Source: Austropuccinia psidii (lineage: Eukaryota; Basidiomycota; Pucciniomycetes; Pucciniales; Sphaerophragmiaceae). From it: a DNA stretch of 64,000 nt. The DNA is taken from NCBI GenBank assembly GCA_023105745.1, contig JALGQZ010000005.1, forward strand, positions 61,246,019-61,310,018. The letters are read 5' to 3'. Positions 1 through 11,530 of the stretch are shown here, piece by piece (within the stretch, counting starts at the first letter, position 1; the number at the start of each line of letters is the position of its first letter). The position numbers and the translations under genes were made by a program. The notes under the pieces were generated by a model. The model ran no database searches. It was not told the DNA's origin and worked only from the letters and a program-made list of their open reading frames with translations.

Positions 1-1046
1 CCCGATGGGTCATACGCAGGCAACTTTCACACGCCTGGAAGACATTTGACTGCCAGTCTTCCAGCTGCCTATTTTCTTGGTCGGGTTGTCAGCGTGACTG
101 CAGATGCTCACCCACTTGCGCGTGGAAGCCTGAGGCCAATCAGTGTGGATTTGCTTCAGCCTCATCCACATTAGAATAACAATCCCAGCCTATGTTTGCT
201 AAAACATGTTTGCGTGGGTATCTCCCACCGCGGGTCATTTTCTTCACGTTCTCACACGCCCCGCCCAAGTTGTGGCACCTGGCTTGCAGCCAAAAAATTC
301 CTGGGGCGTGTGGCCTCTTTCCTCCGGAGTTCTGTACGCGCGTGAGGCAAAGACCCGGATGCCAATCTCGGTAGATTAGTACTCGCCTCAAACGCCATAG
401 GGGTGAATGTATATGTGGATCACGGCTCACGGCTGGCGCCCCCTTTGATCATCCCAAACATTCCCCCCTGAAAGCCCAGTATGCATCAGTCAGCAAAAAA
501 CTTCAGGCAAAACCAAAGTCATTTTCGGTGGCATGCCACCGAACATATCTCACCCGCCTACACACAAACATCCCTACAGTGAGATTGCCCTTTGAAACTG
601 CCAAAATTGCCCAGTAGGTCCCTGTGCAACAATTAACCTGGGGAGGATACGCTCATTGTTCGCTGTCACACCAGCGAACATGACTGCATGCCTCTAATAT
701 GCCCTCCACAATAACTTGCTCCAACCCACCCAATTTCGGATATGCTAATGTCAACCTTGTTCCACCAAAGGTTTTGTAACTTGCTGCAGATCCAGCAAAA
801 TATTGGTGCACCCACATTTTGGCCACCTTGCCTTGATATATGCCCCAAATTGGATATGAAAATTGTCAGCCCAAGACGCCCACCCCCATCAAGACCATGC
901 ACGTAACCACAGGCCATCCCCCTTTTGGCCTGTTGCTGCCACTCATATAAGTTCCCCACCTACGCTTATTCCTCTTCATTCCCTTTAGCTAACCCTTCCC
1001 GATCATCTAATTTCCAACTGTCCCCAAATAATTTAACATAGCCATC
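1..1046. other. Transposon 5' region, no convincing gene
   Basis: This is the part of the left DNA transposon upstream of the SNF2 gene. It matches 45709-46600 in reverse, where the match is interrupted by retroelement D. It holds the 20-bp perfect palindrome at 524-543. A minus-strand open frame of 97 codons at 666-959 is also open in the right copy, but conservation between near-identical copies says little about coding, and the frame resembles no family I know. Nothing else is recognised. Confidence 0.6.
524..543. promoter_or_regulatory. Palindrome P1, left copy
   Basis: TTCGGTGGCATGCCACCGAA is a perfect 20-bp palindrome about 500 bp upstream of the SNF2 start codon. The right-copy counterpart (46209-46234) has 12-nt arms with one CpG-to-TpG mismatch. 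Its core GGC-rT-GCC is shared with palindrome P2 in the other promoter region of the transposon. It could be a binding site for a dimeric protein or a hairpin; the function is inferred only from symmetry and position. Confidence 0.6.
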
Positions 1047-3614
1047 ATGTCAACCCCTTCACAACCACTTTGCATTGGGATGATTAATATTTGTATTCAA
1101 ATAAATAGTGATATAACCTTAAAGCCTGAGAATTCCCACTTAGGTTCTTGGATTATCCTATGGCACAATCAACACAACATATTCGTATATCTCCCCAATC
1201 ACCAGCATGCTATTGGCGCTCTCCCGGGAACCCTTTCCCAAACGTTGATACCATTCCTTGGGGCACCAAAAACGTTCATGCACTGTGGTCCTGGTGGGGC
1301 ATGGATTGAAAATTGCCAAACCAATCCTACTCAAATATTATTTGTTGAGGGAGTATTTATGACTGATGCAAATGATCGCTCCTCATCTCAGAAACCCAAT
1401 CTAGCATTGATGTTCTTCACATGGTATCCAAACATTTTGTTCATAATGGAAAGCTTTCGAACACAAGATTTCAAGCTTAAAATGCCCAAAGAATATGACT
1501 GTACTACTCATTGTCAATGTCAACTCTTTACTCCGACATTTCCCGCTTCAAACTCGACGCCTGCTTCATATCCTGCTGTTTCATCATTGATTTCCAAGCA
1601 AAAACTGATACAATTACCCAGTGGATCAGACCTCCCCATGATGACCCCGCCCCATGCCATTATTCAAACCCCCCTCCTCCCTCATCAAAAGACCGGACTA
1701 GCTTTTCTCTGGGATCAAGAAATCCCCAATGGCCAATCAGCCCGTAACCTTTGGGGCACCTCACCCCCAGGATCCACTTTCAATGCCAGGCACATCATTA
1801 CAAACAAGGCCGTTAGCTCATTTGAATCCCTTTCAACCAATACCCCTCTTGGAGGACTGCTCGCGGATGATATGGGATTAGGTAAAACCATTCAGGCCAT
1901 TGCTCTAATTGGTACCTCCAAGGAACGGATGATTGCAAACCCCCATCGCTCCACGCCCACCATGATCATCTGCCCCCCTCGCTTAATTACCAACTGGCAA
2001 TCAGAAATATCCAAGCATGCTCAGGCTGGAGTGCTGCATTCCAAAATCTACCATGGTCCCACTCGTCACTCATTATCCAAGGACGAAATCTTAAAATATG
2101 ATATCATCATCACTTCTTACAATACTATCACCCAAGAATTTAAGCAAACCAATACCTCTACATCATTCATTTTTCAAATCAATTGGCATCGTATAATTTT
2201 GGATGAAGCACAGTAAGTGTCTGATCTTAAATGATTCAAATTACCTTTTATATCCAATAACCCTTGCCCCCTCTTATAGCTATATTTGCTCTGAATACAC
2301 TGCCACTCACTGTGCCATTAATAGCCTCCTTTCATCCCGCCGAATATGTTTAACGGACACACCTATTCACAACACCATTTATGACCTTTTGGGCATAATA
2401 TCATTCATCACTCAACCACAGAGCGCCGATCAAGATAACTGGTCACCATTCATCCTGAGTAGTCTTTCAAAAGGTTGCAATGATATTTGGCATTTGGCAT
2501 TGCGGCATTTAAGTTTGCGCCGCACCAAAACCACACATCTCAAATCCCTCCCCACTATTAGCCATCATTATGAGCTGCTCCCACTCAACCCAACCATGCA
2601 GCAAGAATATTCCACATTATATGAAGAATTCCTATCATCCAAAAGCAAAGGACCAGGAGAGTTTTTCAGAAATATTAATAAGCTGCGAATATGTTGTAAC
2701 CATCACATAATGCTTAACACAATTGCCGAGGTGGAGTTGGAAGACCCCAAGGGCAGGAGCACTCAGGATAACTCGCCAAAAATCACACAAACTATTGTGG
2801 ATGTGGAAACATGCATGATGAGTAGTAAAATTGAACACCTCCTACAAAGCTTAATGAAGAACAAACAAACAAGGTGTGGTCCAACCAAATCGGTGGTTTA
2901 CTCCCAATGGACCCAATTTCTAGATTTGTGCGTTAATTCTAATATGCATCCATTACCAATTGAATCCATCTGACTTTTTTATATTGTAGAATTGGTATTG
3001 CCCTTGCCCATCACTCTATCCTTTCAGCACGAATTGATGGAACAATTACAACACGAGCACAGGAGAAGGCACTGGATACTTTCTTCAATAATCCTGAATG
3101 TGAAGTACTGATTGCATCCATTGCCGCAGCTGGAACTGGCCTCAATATAACTTGTGCTAATACGGTCTATTTAATGGTGAGGGGACCCCCAAAATTCTGC
3201 CCTGATTTGCGGCCCCTGACATCCACATTTCCAGGAGCCCAATTGGAACCCAGCCATTGAGGCTCAGGCTGTTGATCGACTCCATCGTATTGGCCAACAA
3301 CAACCTGTAAAGGTCATCCACTATATAACTCCTCATTCAGTTGCGGTCAACATGCGGAAGGTACCTTTCAAGATCATCTTTGACCCTAATTGTATTGCTA
3401 TTCTAAAATCCTTCCTTATGGAAATGCCATTTTCCAAACACCAATAGGTCCAAGAAAAGAAAAAATCATTAATTGTGTGAGCCTTACTGATATTATATAA
3501 TTTGTGTTTGACCAAGTTGATAACTCTTGTTTACCCTGGCATAGGTCCACAATTATGAACACCATGAGTTGGATCGAACTCCTTCAATATTTTCTCAATG
3601 AAAATGAGCAATAG
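1047..3614 (+). CDS. SNF2-family ATPase (Rad5/16-like) carried by the DNA transposon, left copy
   Basis: I model six exons: 1047-2212, 2280-2927, 2990-3176, 3235-3360, 3448-3476 and 3545-3614, giving 741 aa with one frame throughout. Splicing rebuilds helicase motif II: exon 1 ends in DEA plus 'ca' and exon 2 supplies the C, giving DEAHYI. Motif I (DDMGLGKT) is near residue 272, motif III near 413, motif IV (VVYSQWTQFLDL) near 594, motif V (AAAGTGLNIT) near 646 and motif VI (QAVDRLHRIGQQQ) near 679. The inserted segment before motif I resembles the Rad5/RAD16/HLTF group, but I see no RING finger. Such proteins use ATP to move along DNA or remodel nucleosomes in the nucleus. Motif III reads LTDTP here but LTGTP in the right copy, a change likely to harm activity. 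The last two exons are the least certain. ORF-X is tail-to-tail with this gene. Confidence 0.85.
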
Positions 3615-3782
3615 AGTATTATTTCTAAGGGAGACGGTGATACAGTCCAACTCATATTGTCTATATTCTGACATATTTAGCAAGTTGCATCTTTAAGGAT
3701 TAATACTCAGATTGTATTACACCTGCACAAATAATTCACAAAATGTTAATTTGTAACGGTGCTATACATTTATATTACTAAG

Positions 3783-5834
3783 TTATTGCAGAGCATCACC
3801 ATTCGGCCTAATAACTGGCATGTCAAGTATTTTGAGGGCGCTAGTCTGCATCTTACTACAGCCTTTGAGCCAATCTTGATCAAATACCTGAAATGATAAG
3901 CCTTCCGGAATATCACCATCATCTGTCGAGCGTAATTCTGGCAATCTATCAATAGTTTTCTGATCCTTTTTTTTAATGCGATTACAAAACTCTATGTCTC
4001 GATCCATTTTTAATACCAATTCATTAAATAACTGGGAGCGCCAGCGTAATCCCACTTTGCGGTAAACTTGACGGCCATTTTCCAGTACCTCCTCAGTATC
4101 TGAACATACTCGAGGGTCATTGAATTGTGATGCTAGAATGGGAAATTTAGCCGTATCACACCATTCACGACGGGGCTCACAGGTCTGCACATAATGAAGT
4201 AGATCATCATCAGTCTTTGCTCACAATGAAGAAGAGAGACATTAACTAACCCTTTGACGAATCTTCGCAAGATTTTGATTCTCCTTCTTTTTAACCAAAT
4301 ACTCGGCATCCTTTTGAATAGACTTCCATTCTCTTTTCAAATAAGTGAAATATTGCTCCATTAAAGCCGCTACGACCCCATAGTCATTATGATCCTTGTT
4401 CCAACAGTAATGATGATACTCGGTGCTGACCAGTGCAAGACAGAATGTACGGTAAAACACCATAGACATCAGCTCATTGAACGGATGTTGCCATGAGCTC
4501 TCCCAGTCCCAAGTGAATCGCTTTAGTCCTAGCTTGTGGAGCTCATTTTCGCAGTAGCTTTGGAAACCCTGAGACTGAATCTGTGTTGATGGCTCATTGA
4601 AAACATCCTTGGGGAGATGACCAGCCACTTTAATTGCAATCTCACGCTCTTCTGTGCTTGGTGGTGCTGGTAGTGAGGAAAAATCCTTATCCCTAACTTT
4701 GAGTAGGAACAGGCAATGTGCGTGTACTGCTGATCTCATTCCATGGACATTCTCTGGAAGTTCTGCTTTCAGCCATTTTTGTTGCTCCTTCTGGCTTGCA
4801 CGTTTCGCCACATTGTGAGATTTACGAGCCTGGTTCCTTTGCTGTCTGCCTCGGATTGTTCAAGCATACTCTGAGCAAGGGGCATTTGAGGATGGGTGAA
4901 CTCATTATTTGACTGAGTGCCATGATCATGCGCCGTGAAATTGTCACTCCTTGCTTCATCATTTGTTTCCATTTGAGTCGGAGACATGTTCTCATCCTCA
5001 TCATCCACCATTTTTTCTCTTGATGAACTGGCATGAGCTGTTCTTGGTTTGGAGGAATATGGATGATGACGTCCAGTGACTTTCTCTTTATGGACCAGAG
5101 GTGAAGATGCATAAAGTTCATCACCTGCCATGCACATCATCAGTTAACACATCAAAAAATGAATGAAGACTGGTCATACTCACAATCTTCAATTGGCTCC
5201 TGAGATCGGACTGACTTGCCTTTAGGTGCCATATCTAACCCATGAAACAAACATATCAAATTGTGAAAAAGGTTATACACCGAAATTAAAATGACTTACT
5301 TTGATGAAGCGTCAATCCTGGATTTCCCTCCGACAGACCACTCCAAGTTACATTCTCCAATGGTCTTTTTCGTCGTCCCCCATCCACGTGCCTTTCATGA
5401 AACACATGAACCTGAGATCCTGATGGAATATTGAGGGTTGGCTGTTTACTTTGGCCAAAGGGATCCTGGGATGCGACTGGATTCCGACCGGGATTAAGGA
5501 GGAACTCACGTGGATATTTTGATTGGGGATTAGCGTGTGATGACATTTGAGGTGTGCCTTCTGGCCCCTGAGACACATGCGTTTGTGTATTAGTGGGATT
5601 TGGGGGAATTGGATTGACGGAAATATTTGGGATCGACCAAGTGCTTGAAGTTGGAGCCTTTGGATTGCCCACATCAATGTTAAGACCTGATACATTCATT
5701 GAGGATGCGATAGGGGTTGTGAGAGGAATGTTGGGGCTCAATGGTGACTGTGTTTGAACATATTCTATGCTAGATTCACTATTTGAGTAATGAACAGAAC
5801 CTGAACGGGATTTATGTGACTTGAAAGATGACAT
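3783..5834 (-). pseudogene. ORF-X, unrecognised transposon gene, left copy (frameshifted)
   Basis: The exons on the minus strand are 5834-5300, 5234-5184, 5124-4251 and 4184-3783, with GT-AG introns of 65, 59 and 66 bp. The product would be about 620 aa. The N-terminal third is rich in Ser, Pro and Asn. It is followed by an acidic stretch (DDEDENMSP) near residue 225 and a charged, probably helical segment (QKEQQKWLKAELPENVHG). The C-terminal half is rich in Trp and aromatic residues and ends with REWCDT, RKVGLRWRSQL and TIDRLPELRS motifs. I recognise no catalytic motif, and recall similar C-termini only in uncharacterised rust or basidiomycete proteins. Relative to the right copy, one base is missing near 4848, shifting the frame in exon 3. 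The gene is head-to-head with the transposase and tail-to-tail with SNF2. Accessory transposition factor is only a guess. Confidence 0.65.
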
Positions 5835-6404
5835 AAGGGCCGAAAAAGTACAGTAATATTTTTAACTAGATAAAACACCTCAGTATTATGATAAAATAGA
5901 GTGATATGAGATGAAATCTTTTCAAATTTAGAATAGAGAAATTCTATGAATAGTTGGAACTAAGTGTTGCGTGAAAGTCCAATAAGCCTCTTTTTAGGAG
6001 AATCCTCCCTGCCTCCTCTTGAGCTCCTCCGCTTTTATCGGAAACCACCCGGCACGGCCTACCACCATATAATGTAATATTTCCTTGATCTCAAAGGGGA
6101 CCCATCATCCATAAGTAAACATATTTGGTAACATTTCTGCCTCCCCATTGTCACATTTTGTGAATTATCCAAACTGCCAATATATGCATTGAAATTCCAC
6201 AGCATTGTACATCTGTAAAGGGGTATATTCATGAAGGATTTACCCACAAAAGAGACATCACCTTTACAAGAAAGGCAAAACAATCTAAATCACACTCCAA
6301 CCGATTAAAAGCCTGCTGCACTCAAACCAAATACCAAGACTTTAGGTACACTCCAACCTTTTATGTAATAGAGTTATATCGTTATGTCTGTAATAAGGTT
6401 TAAG

Positions 6405-6434
6405 CCATGTACGATGGCGTGCCAGCGTACATGG
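6405..6434. promoter_or_regulatory. Palindrome P2, left copy
   Basis: The arms CCATGTACGATGGC and GCCAGCGTACATGG are separated by GT, pairing at 13 of 14 positions. The layout resembles P1: an ATGTnCG-type outer part and a TGGCrTGCCA core. It sits between the divergent ORF-X and transposase promoters. The right copy (40309-40338) keeps the pairing despite substitutions in both arms. A binding site for a dimeric transposon or host protein is inferred. Confidence 0.6.
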
Positions 6435-6754
6435 TTTGAATGTCAATCCCCTCAAATCAATGTTGACACATCCCTATTGGAACACCCCTCAAGGGTCAAA
6501 ACCGCAGTATCGCCATGTGTAAATAAAATAGTATATGTATGAGCATTGAGCAGCATGGCATTTTACCCAATTAAACTCCTAACCAATTCCGCGATCCAGA
6601 TGAGACATGTTACACTCCATCAGCTGCAGCTCACACACCATTACGAATGGGATAAAACTCCCAGCTGGCTCAAATCATCTCCCCCTTCATAAAGAATCAC
6701 TCAATTTTTTTGCCAATTAATAACACTCCTAAACACTTTCACATCAGCCATAGA

Positions 6755-6762
6755 TATTTATA
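6755..6762 (+). promoter_or_regulatory. TATA-like element of transposase gene, left copy
   Basis: TATTTATA lies 33 bp upstream of the transposase ATG and is matched at 39981-39988 in the right copy. The short distance implies a very short 5' UTR if the element is used. Confidence 0.35.
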
Positions 6763-6795
6763 CACAAACCAACCGTACTCCCAATTCCTGCAACA

Positions 6796-9700
6796 ATGAC
6801 AACCCGCCGCTATTCCTCAATGCGTATATGCATGTGTCAACACTGCTCAACTCAAACAAACTCTTCCCCTGAGGGTGATAGGCCTGGAGTTGCCTTCACA
6901 CCTTTCCAATATAAACAGCACATTAAAAAGCTCAAATCAACCATTGCACCCAAATCTCTTCCAAACATCCCTACTTCTGCATCAGGATCTGAGTGCCCAC
7001 AACTTCTATTGGATCAAACATTCCCAGCTGATTATTCACCACCATGGGCCCAAAGCATCTTCTCCACAGCACCGGGGCTCAATTCAATCGCACAGAAACC
7101 ATACAGCAGCAGTCAAACCCTTCCTCCACAAGACCTTGGAATGATAATATCTGCCATTCTATCATTAAGGTATAATATACCCCGCAGGGCTTCACGCATT
7201 CTCCACCCCTCCCTAAACCTGCTGATCAAGTCCAGCATCTCCAGCTCCGGTGGTCCCCCCATTCCTGCATTCCATATACCTCAAGATCTGAGTACCATAT
7301 TTGAACATCTCCAATTGGAGCCAGTGATTCAAAACTATATATGTTGTCCTCAATGTTTCTCTCTTAATGGCCTTACTGAATCAGTCACAAGTGACCAACC
7401 CCACTGTCAACGCCATAATGACCCAAATGATCATGATCCCCCTTGCACACAATCATTAGGCAAATTCATCTATTCATTTGAAGCCCACACCCAAAACACC
7501 ACCAACATGAAGCAAAAATTTATACCAACAAAACATTTCATTTATCAACCATTCAATAATTGGCTTGCCAGATTTCTCCAGCGGGCTGGAATTATGGAAA
7601 TTCTGCATCAACATCAACAATCCCAAACTCCCGAAGATTCCCCAAAATGTGACGTATGGGATGGATTGGTCTGGAGACGCTTCACTGGCACTAGAAATAT
7701 CCATGACCCCCCATTCATGTCCATTCCTGGTGCATTGGCCTTCTCCATTTATGTGGACTGGTTTAATGCACATGGAAAGTCCACCCGGTTGGCCAGCATT
7801 GGACCAATCATGCTTATTTGTCTTAATCTCCCCCCAAGTGAAAGATTGAAGCCAGAGAATGTCTATGTTGCAGGAATAATCCCTGGTCCGAAGGAGCCAA
7901 CTTCCCTTCAATTGAATTATTTATTAATGCCACTCATCAAGGAGCTCAAAGAGCTATGGCAAGGTTACCATTTTTCACCCACCTCAACAGGTCCATCAGG
8001 ATCCTTTATCCGTGTTGCCATCCTCACAGCATTGCGGATGTGGTTGCCATGCGCAAGCTTACTGGATTTATTTCCCATTCAGGCAACCACTTTTGTAATT
8101 TTTGCACCATTCACAAAGCTCAAATTGATGAAATTGGTCCTCAATTTCACTACACACGCTCATATCAAAATCATAAATCAACCATTGCCAAATGGCTTCA
8201 GGCAACCCCGCAACAAAGACAAGCAATTTTCTCTGAGTATGGAGTGCGATATTCAATTTTAGAAGACCTTCCGTATTGGGATGCCACCAGAATGGTTAAT
8301 CTTGACATAATGCATAATTTAATACTTGGAATTTTGAAGGATCATGCAACTTTCAAATTGTGCATTCCAGAGTCCAAATCAAAAATTTACCTCAGGTCCC
8401 GCAGGAAATCCAATGACACCAACAGTTCAGACTCAGATTCCATGACCTCCAACAGCTCTCTTGATAAAATCACATTGAGAGAGGCCCGCTCCCTGAGAAG
8501 AGACGCAGCAAAAATAATAAATGAGCCACTCCCCACTACTTCCACCCGAAAAAACTACTTCCCAATGCCCACCCCTAACACAGAACATCCATCTAGTGGT
8601 TCTGCGGAGATTCCTTCATTTGATGCCGATTACATCCCCACTTCTGAAATCCCCTCTGAATTGGATATCACTGCACTGCGTGATCACCAGATCAAGGGTG
8701 AGGCTCTGGAGCATCTCTGACAAATCATATCTGAGACAATAATTCCCTCATCATGGACAAGAGTACATCGCAACATGGGTTCCCCCTCTCATGGTAGCTT
8801 AAAAGCCGCTGAATGGGCTCTCTTATATAAGGTCTATATTCCATTTTTCATGCTCAGTCAACAGATGTCATTAGATGTACACCAATCCGCCAACATTCAA
8901 AGGCAAATGGGTCAGTCAGAAGAACTTGGAAATGAACTAACCAAGAATACATTCCATTTGATTAGTGCTATCAACATTGCCACAAGTTGGACTGTTTCAA
9001 TAGGAGATGCAACTGCATTTGCTGAACATTGGAAAAAATTCCGCCTTTCCAATCAACTCCTGTTCCCAAAACAGAAAAGTAAACCAAATCATCATTTTGC
9101 TGACCATATTCCCGAACTCTTCCAACGTTGGGGCCCAGCACAAGCCTCAGCCACATGGGGTTATGAGCGCTTGATTGGAGTATTTGCAAAAATGCCAACA
9201 AATAACAAAATATGTACGTCAATTAATAAGATCAATATATTCACATTGATTAAACACCTGAACTGAATAAGATTAACTTCTTGCAACTCTAAATAGATGA
9301 TATAGATAAAACCTTACTTCAACATATCTGTCGATGTTCCAACCTTTCCGTTCTCCTGAAATACCCATCCGTGCCATGTGAAATAAAACAGCTTTTCGAA
9401 TCACAGCCACCTGCCCTGTTCAATGACCATAAATATAACAAACCATCCCGCCATGACCAAGAAAATTATGATTGCCTGGTTGAGTACTTACAGAATTTTC
9501 ATGCAACAAGGGAAATAGTTGATTGGATCAGCTTAGACACTACCGTGCAATCCACAAGTCATCTCACTTCAAGGATTTTCTCACCTTGGTATTTTCCAGT
9601 TTCAAACATTAATATTGGGAACAATATATTTTCAACTGAATCCAAAAATGTCAGCAACAGTGTGATATGTTTTCTGAGGGGCAACTCACAACGCTTTGGT

Positions 9701-9958
9701 ATTATTAATAGCATTTTTAAAGTCTCTGAGCCATCTAGCATACTGAAGAATAACTTTCTGATCTTAAAAACTTTGAAGATTGATGTGAATTTCTTACCAG
9801 ATTGGCCGCATCTGAATATTTATAAAGCTGTTGGTTTTGATGATGGACACTTGATTATATCTGAAGAAGAAATAGAAGGTAACTGTGGATTGTATGATAA
9901 CAAAGGTCTGTCATGTGGACTGCTTGTAATGATAAAGCCGTTATTTCATGAAATTTAG
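6796..9958 (+). pseudogene. Tnp2/Plavaka-type transposase, left copy (broken)
   Basis: Exon 1 (6796-9213), an 83-bp intron (9214-9296) and exon 2 (9297-9958) match the intact 1021-aa gene of the right copy. Two lesions are visible. One C is missing near 8028 (cacagcattg against cacagccattg), which shifts the frame just before the conserved ADVVAMRKLTG segment. A CGA codon has become TGA at 8718-8720. A 12-bp insertion relative to the right copy near 8650 keeps the frame. The TGA change is the C-to-T type expected from deamination of methylated CpG. The start ATG lies in the context caacaATGac. The gene can no longer make full-length transposase. Confidence 0.85.
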
Positions 9959-10189
9959 TCTACAGAAATGCAAATATCTCAGATTCATTAGCAATTTTGC
10001 TAGTGAAATAACTGCCTCAAAATTTATTGACAGAGACATGCCATTGTGACAAGCAAAGCCCATTATTTCACATTGCCACAAAGAACTTACTATTTTGACA
10101 TTGGGTACAGTGTGAATAAGCCAAGTTCAATGATCAAATGACCCACACACTCACCTTTCACAGCATCCAAAATTTCTAACTGCGCCATC
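9959..10189. other. Spacer between transposase and tandem array
   Basis: This spacer is conserved in reverse at about 36570-36798 of the right copy. It probably holds the transposase 3' UTR. No further feature is recognised. Confidence 0.4.
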
Positions 10190-11280
10190 ATCATGTTGGA
10201 AGGGGAAGCGGCCCTTGCACACACGCCAATGCACACGCAAGCGCACCCCCACACGCCAATGCACACGCAAGCGCACCCGCACACGCCAATGCACACGCAA
10301 GCGCAACCGCACCCACACACGCGGTATTGTGCGGCGGGCTCTACCAGTGTCACCTGCAAAACGACAATCCCGCTCAGGCGGAGTCCTTTCATGGACGACC
10401 TGGTGAAGTCAAACCCCCCGCCAAAATTGCTAACGGCGCCATCATCATGTAGGAAGGGGAAGCGACCCTTGCGCACCCACACCCGCACGCGCCAATGCAC
10501 ACGCAAGCGCAAGCGCACCCGCACACGCGGTATTGTGCGGCGGGCTCTACCAGTGTCACCTGCAAAACGACAATCCCGCTCAGGCGGAGTCCTTTCATGG
10601 ACGACCTGGTGAAGTCAAACCCCCCGCCAAAATTGCTAACGGCGCCATCATCGTGTAGGAAGGGGAAGCGACCCTTGCGCACACGCCAATGCACACGCAA
10701 GCGCAACCGCACCCACACACGCGGTATTGTGCGGCGGGCTCTACCAGTGTCACCTGCAAAACGACAATCCCGCTCAGGCGGAGTCCTTTCATGGCCGACC
10801 TGGTGAACTCAAACCCCCCTCCAAAATTGCTAACGGCGCCATCATCATGTAGGGAGGGGAAGCGACCCTTGCGCACCCGCACCCGCACGCGCCAATGCAC
10901 ACGCAACCACAAGCGCACCCGCACACGCGGTATTGTGCGGCGGGCTCTACCAGTGTCACCTGCAAAACAACAATCCCGCTCAGGCGGAGTCCTTTCATGG
11001 ACGACCTGGTGAAGTCAAACCCCCCGCCAAAATTGCTAACGGTGCCATCATCGTGTAGGAAGGGGAAGCGACCCTTGCGCACCCGCACCCGCACGCGCCA
11101 ATGCACACGCAAGCGCACCCGCACACACCATTGCACACGCAAGCGCACCCGCACCCGCACACGCACACGCGGTATTGTGCGGCGGGCCCTACCAGTGTCA
11201 CCTGCAAAACGACAATCCCGCTCAGGCGGAGTCCTTTTATGGATGACCTGGTGAAGTCAAACCCCCCGCCTACATCAAGA
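10190..11280. repeat. Subterminal tandem array, about 5 units with internal minisatellite, left copy
   Basis: A unit of about 195-240 bp recurs; its landmark GCGGTATTGTGCGGCGGG starts at 10321, 10527, 10721, 10927 and 11169. Each unit has a conserved single-copy part (ctctaccagtgtcacctgca onward) and a variable CA/GC-rich minisatellite made of repeats like CACACGCCAATGCACACGCA, whose copy number varies. This makes unit length uneven. The corresponding block in the right copy has only two units. Open frames through the array are low-complexity translations of the repeat and are not called as genes. Confidence 0.85.
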
Positions 11281-11456
11281 CTGGCTGAAGGACCTCTTTG
11301 ATGTGTGTGTTTGCAAACAGGCGGGTCTTGGGTAATTTTTACCAACCATTGGACAGTTGCGGGATGATCAGGTAGTGAGGAATCTGAGTTGAAGGCACAG
11401 CGGAACCAATATTGGTGGATGTCACAGGATTTGGTGTAAGACAAGAGTAGGACGTG

Positions 11457-11526
11457 TGCTCGACGTTCGCTTGATTTTTGCTTGACGTGAACTTGACTTT
11501 TATCCTGCTTGACGTTTGCTTGACGT
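11457..11526 (-). promoter_or_regulatory. Subterminal TGCTTGACGT motif cluster, left copy
   Basis: TGCTTGACGT occurs exactly at 11479, 11506 and 11517, with a one-mismatch copy (TGCTCGACGT) at 11457. The right copy has the same motifs at the same spacings. They lie within about 110 bp of the transposon end. CACTA elements such as En/Spm have clustered short subterminal sites for an accessory transposon protein, so a similar role is inferred here. TGACGT is also a bZIP half-site. Confidence 0.6.
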
Positions 11527-11530
11527 GAAG

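Larger units (their letters stand above)
5835..6795. other. Divergent intergenic region between ORF-X and transposase, left copy
   Basis: This 961-bp spacer lies between the divergently read ORF-X and transposase genes and probably holds both promoters. It contains palindrome P2 (6405-6434) and a TATA-like TATTTATA 33 bp before the transposase ATG. A 74-codon minus-strand open frame at 6059-6283 is shorter in the right copy and is not called as a gene. Confidence 0.55.

Noticed and set aside
666..959. 97-codon minus-strand frame near SNF2, open in both DNA transposon copies
   Set aside because: The copies are so similar that conservation is uninformative; there is no recognisable domain and no clear splice or promoter context.
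2203..2973. Separate SNF2-like gene starting after the DEAQ stop
   Set aside because: A 67-bp intron at 2213-2279 joins the two parts and restores the DEAH motif, so it is one gene.
10190..11280. Regularly repeated block that could suggest a CRISPR array
   Set aside because: Units are about 200 bp with no unique spacers, contain an internal minisatellite, and lie in a eukaryotic DNA transposon.
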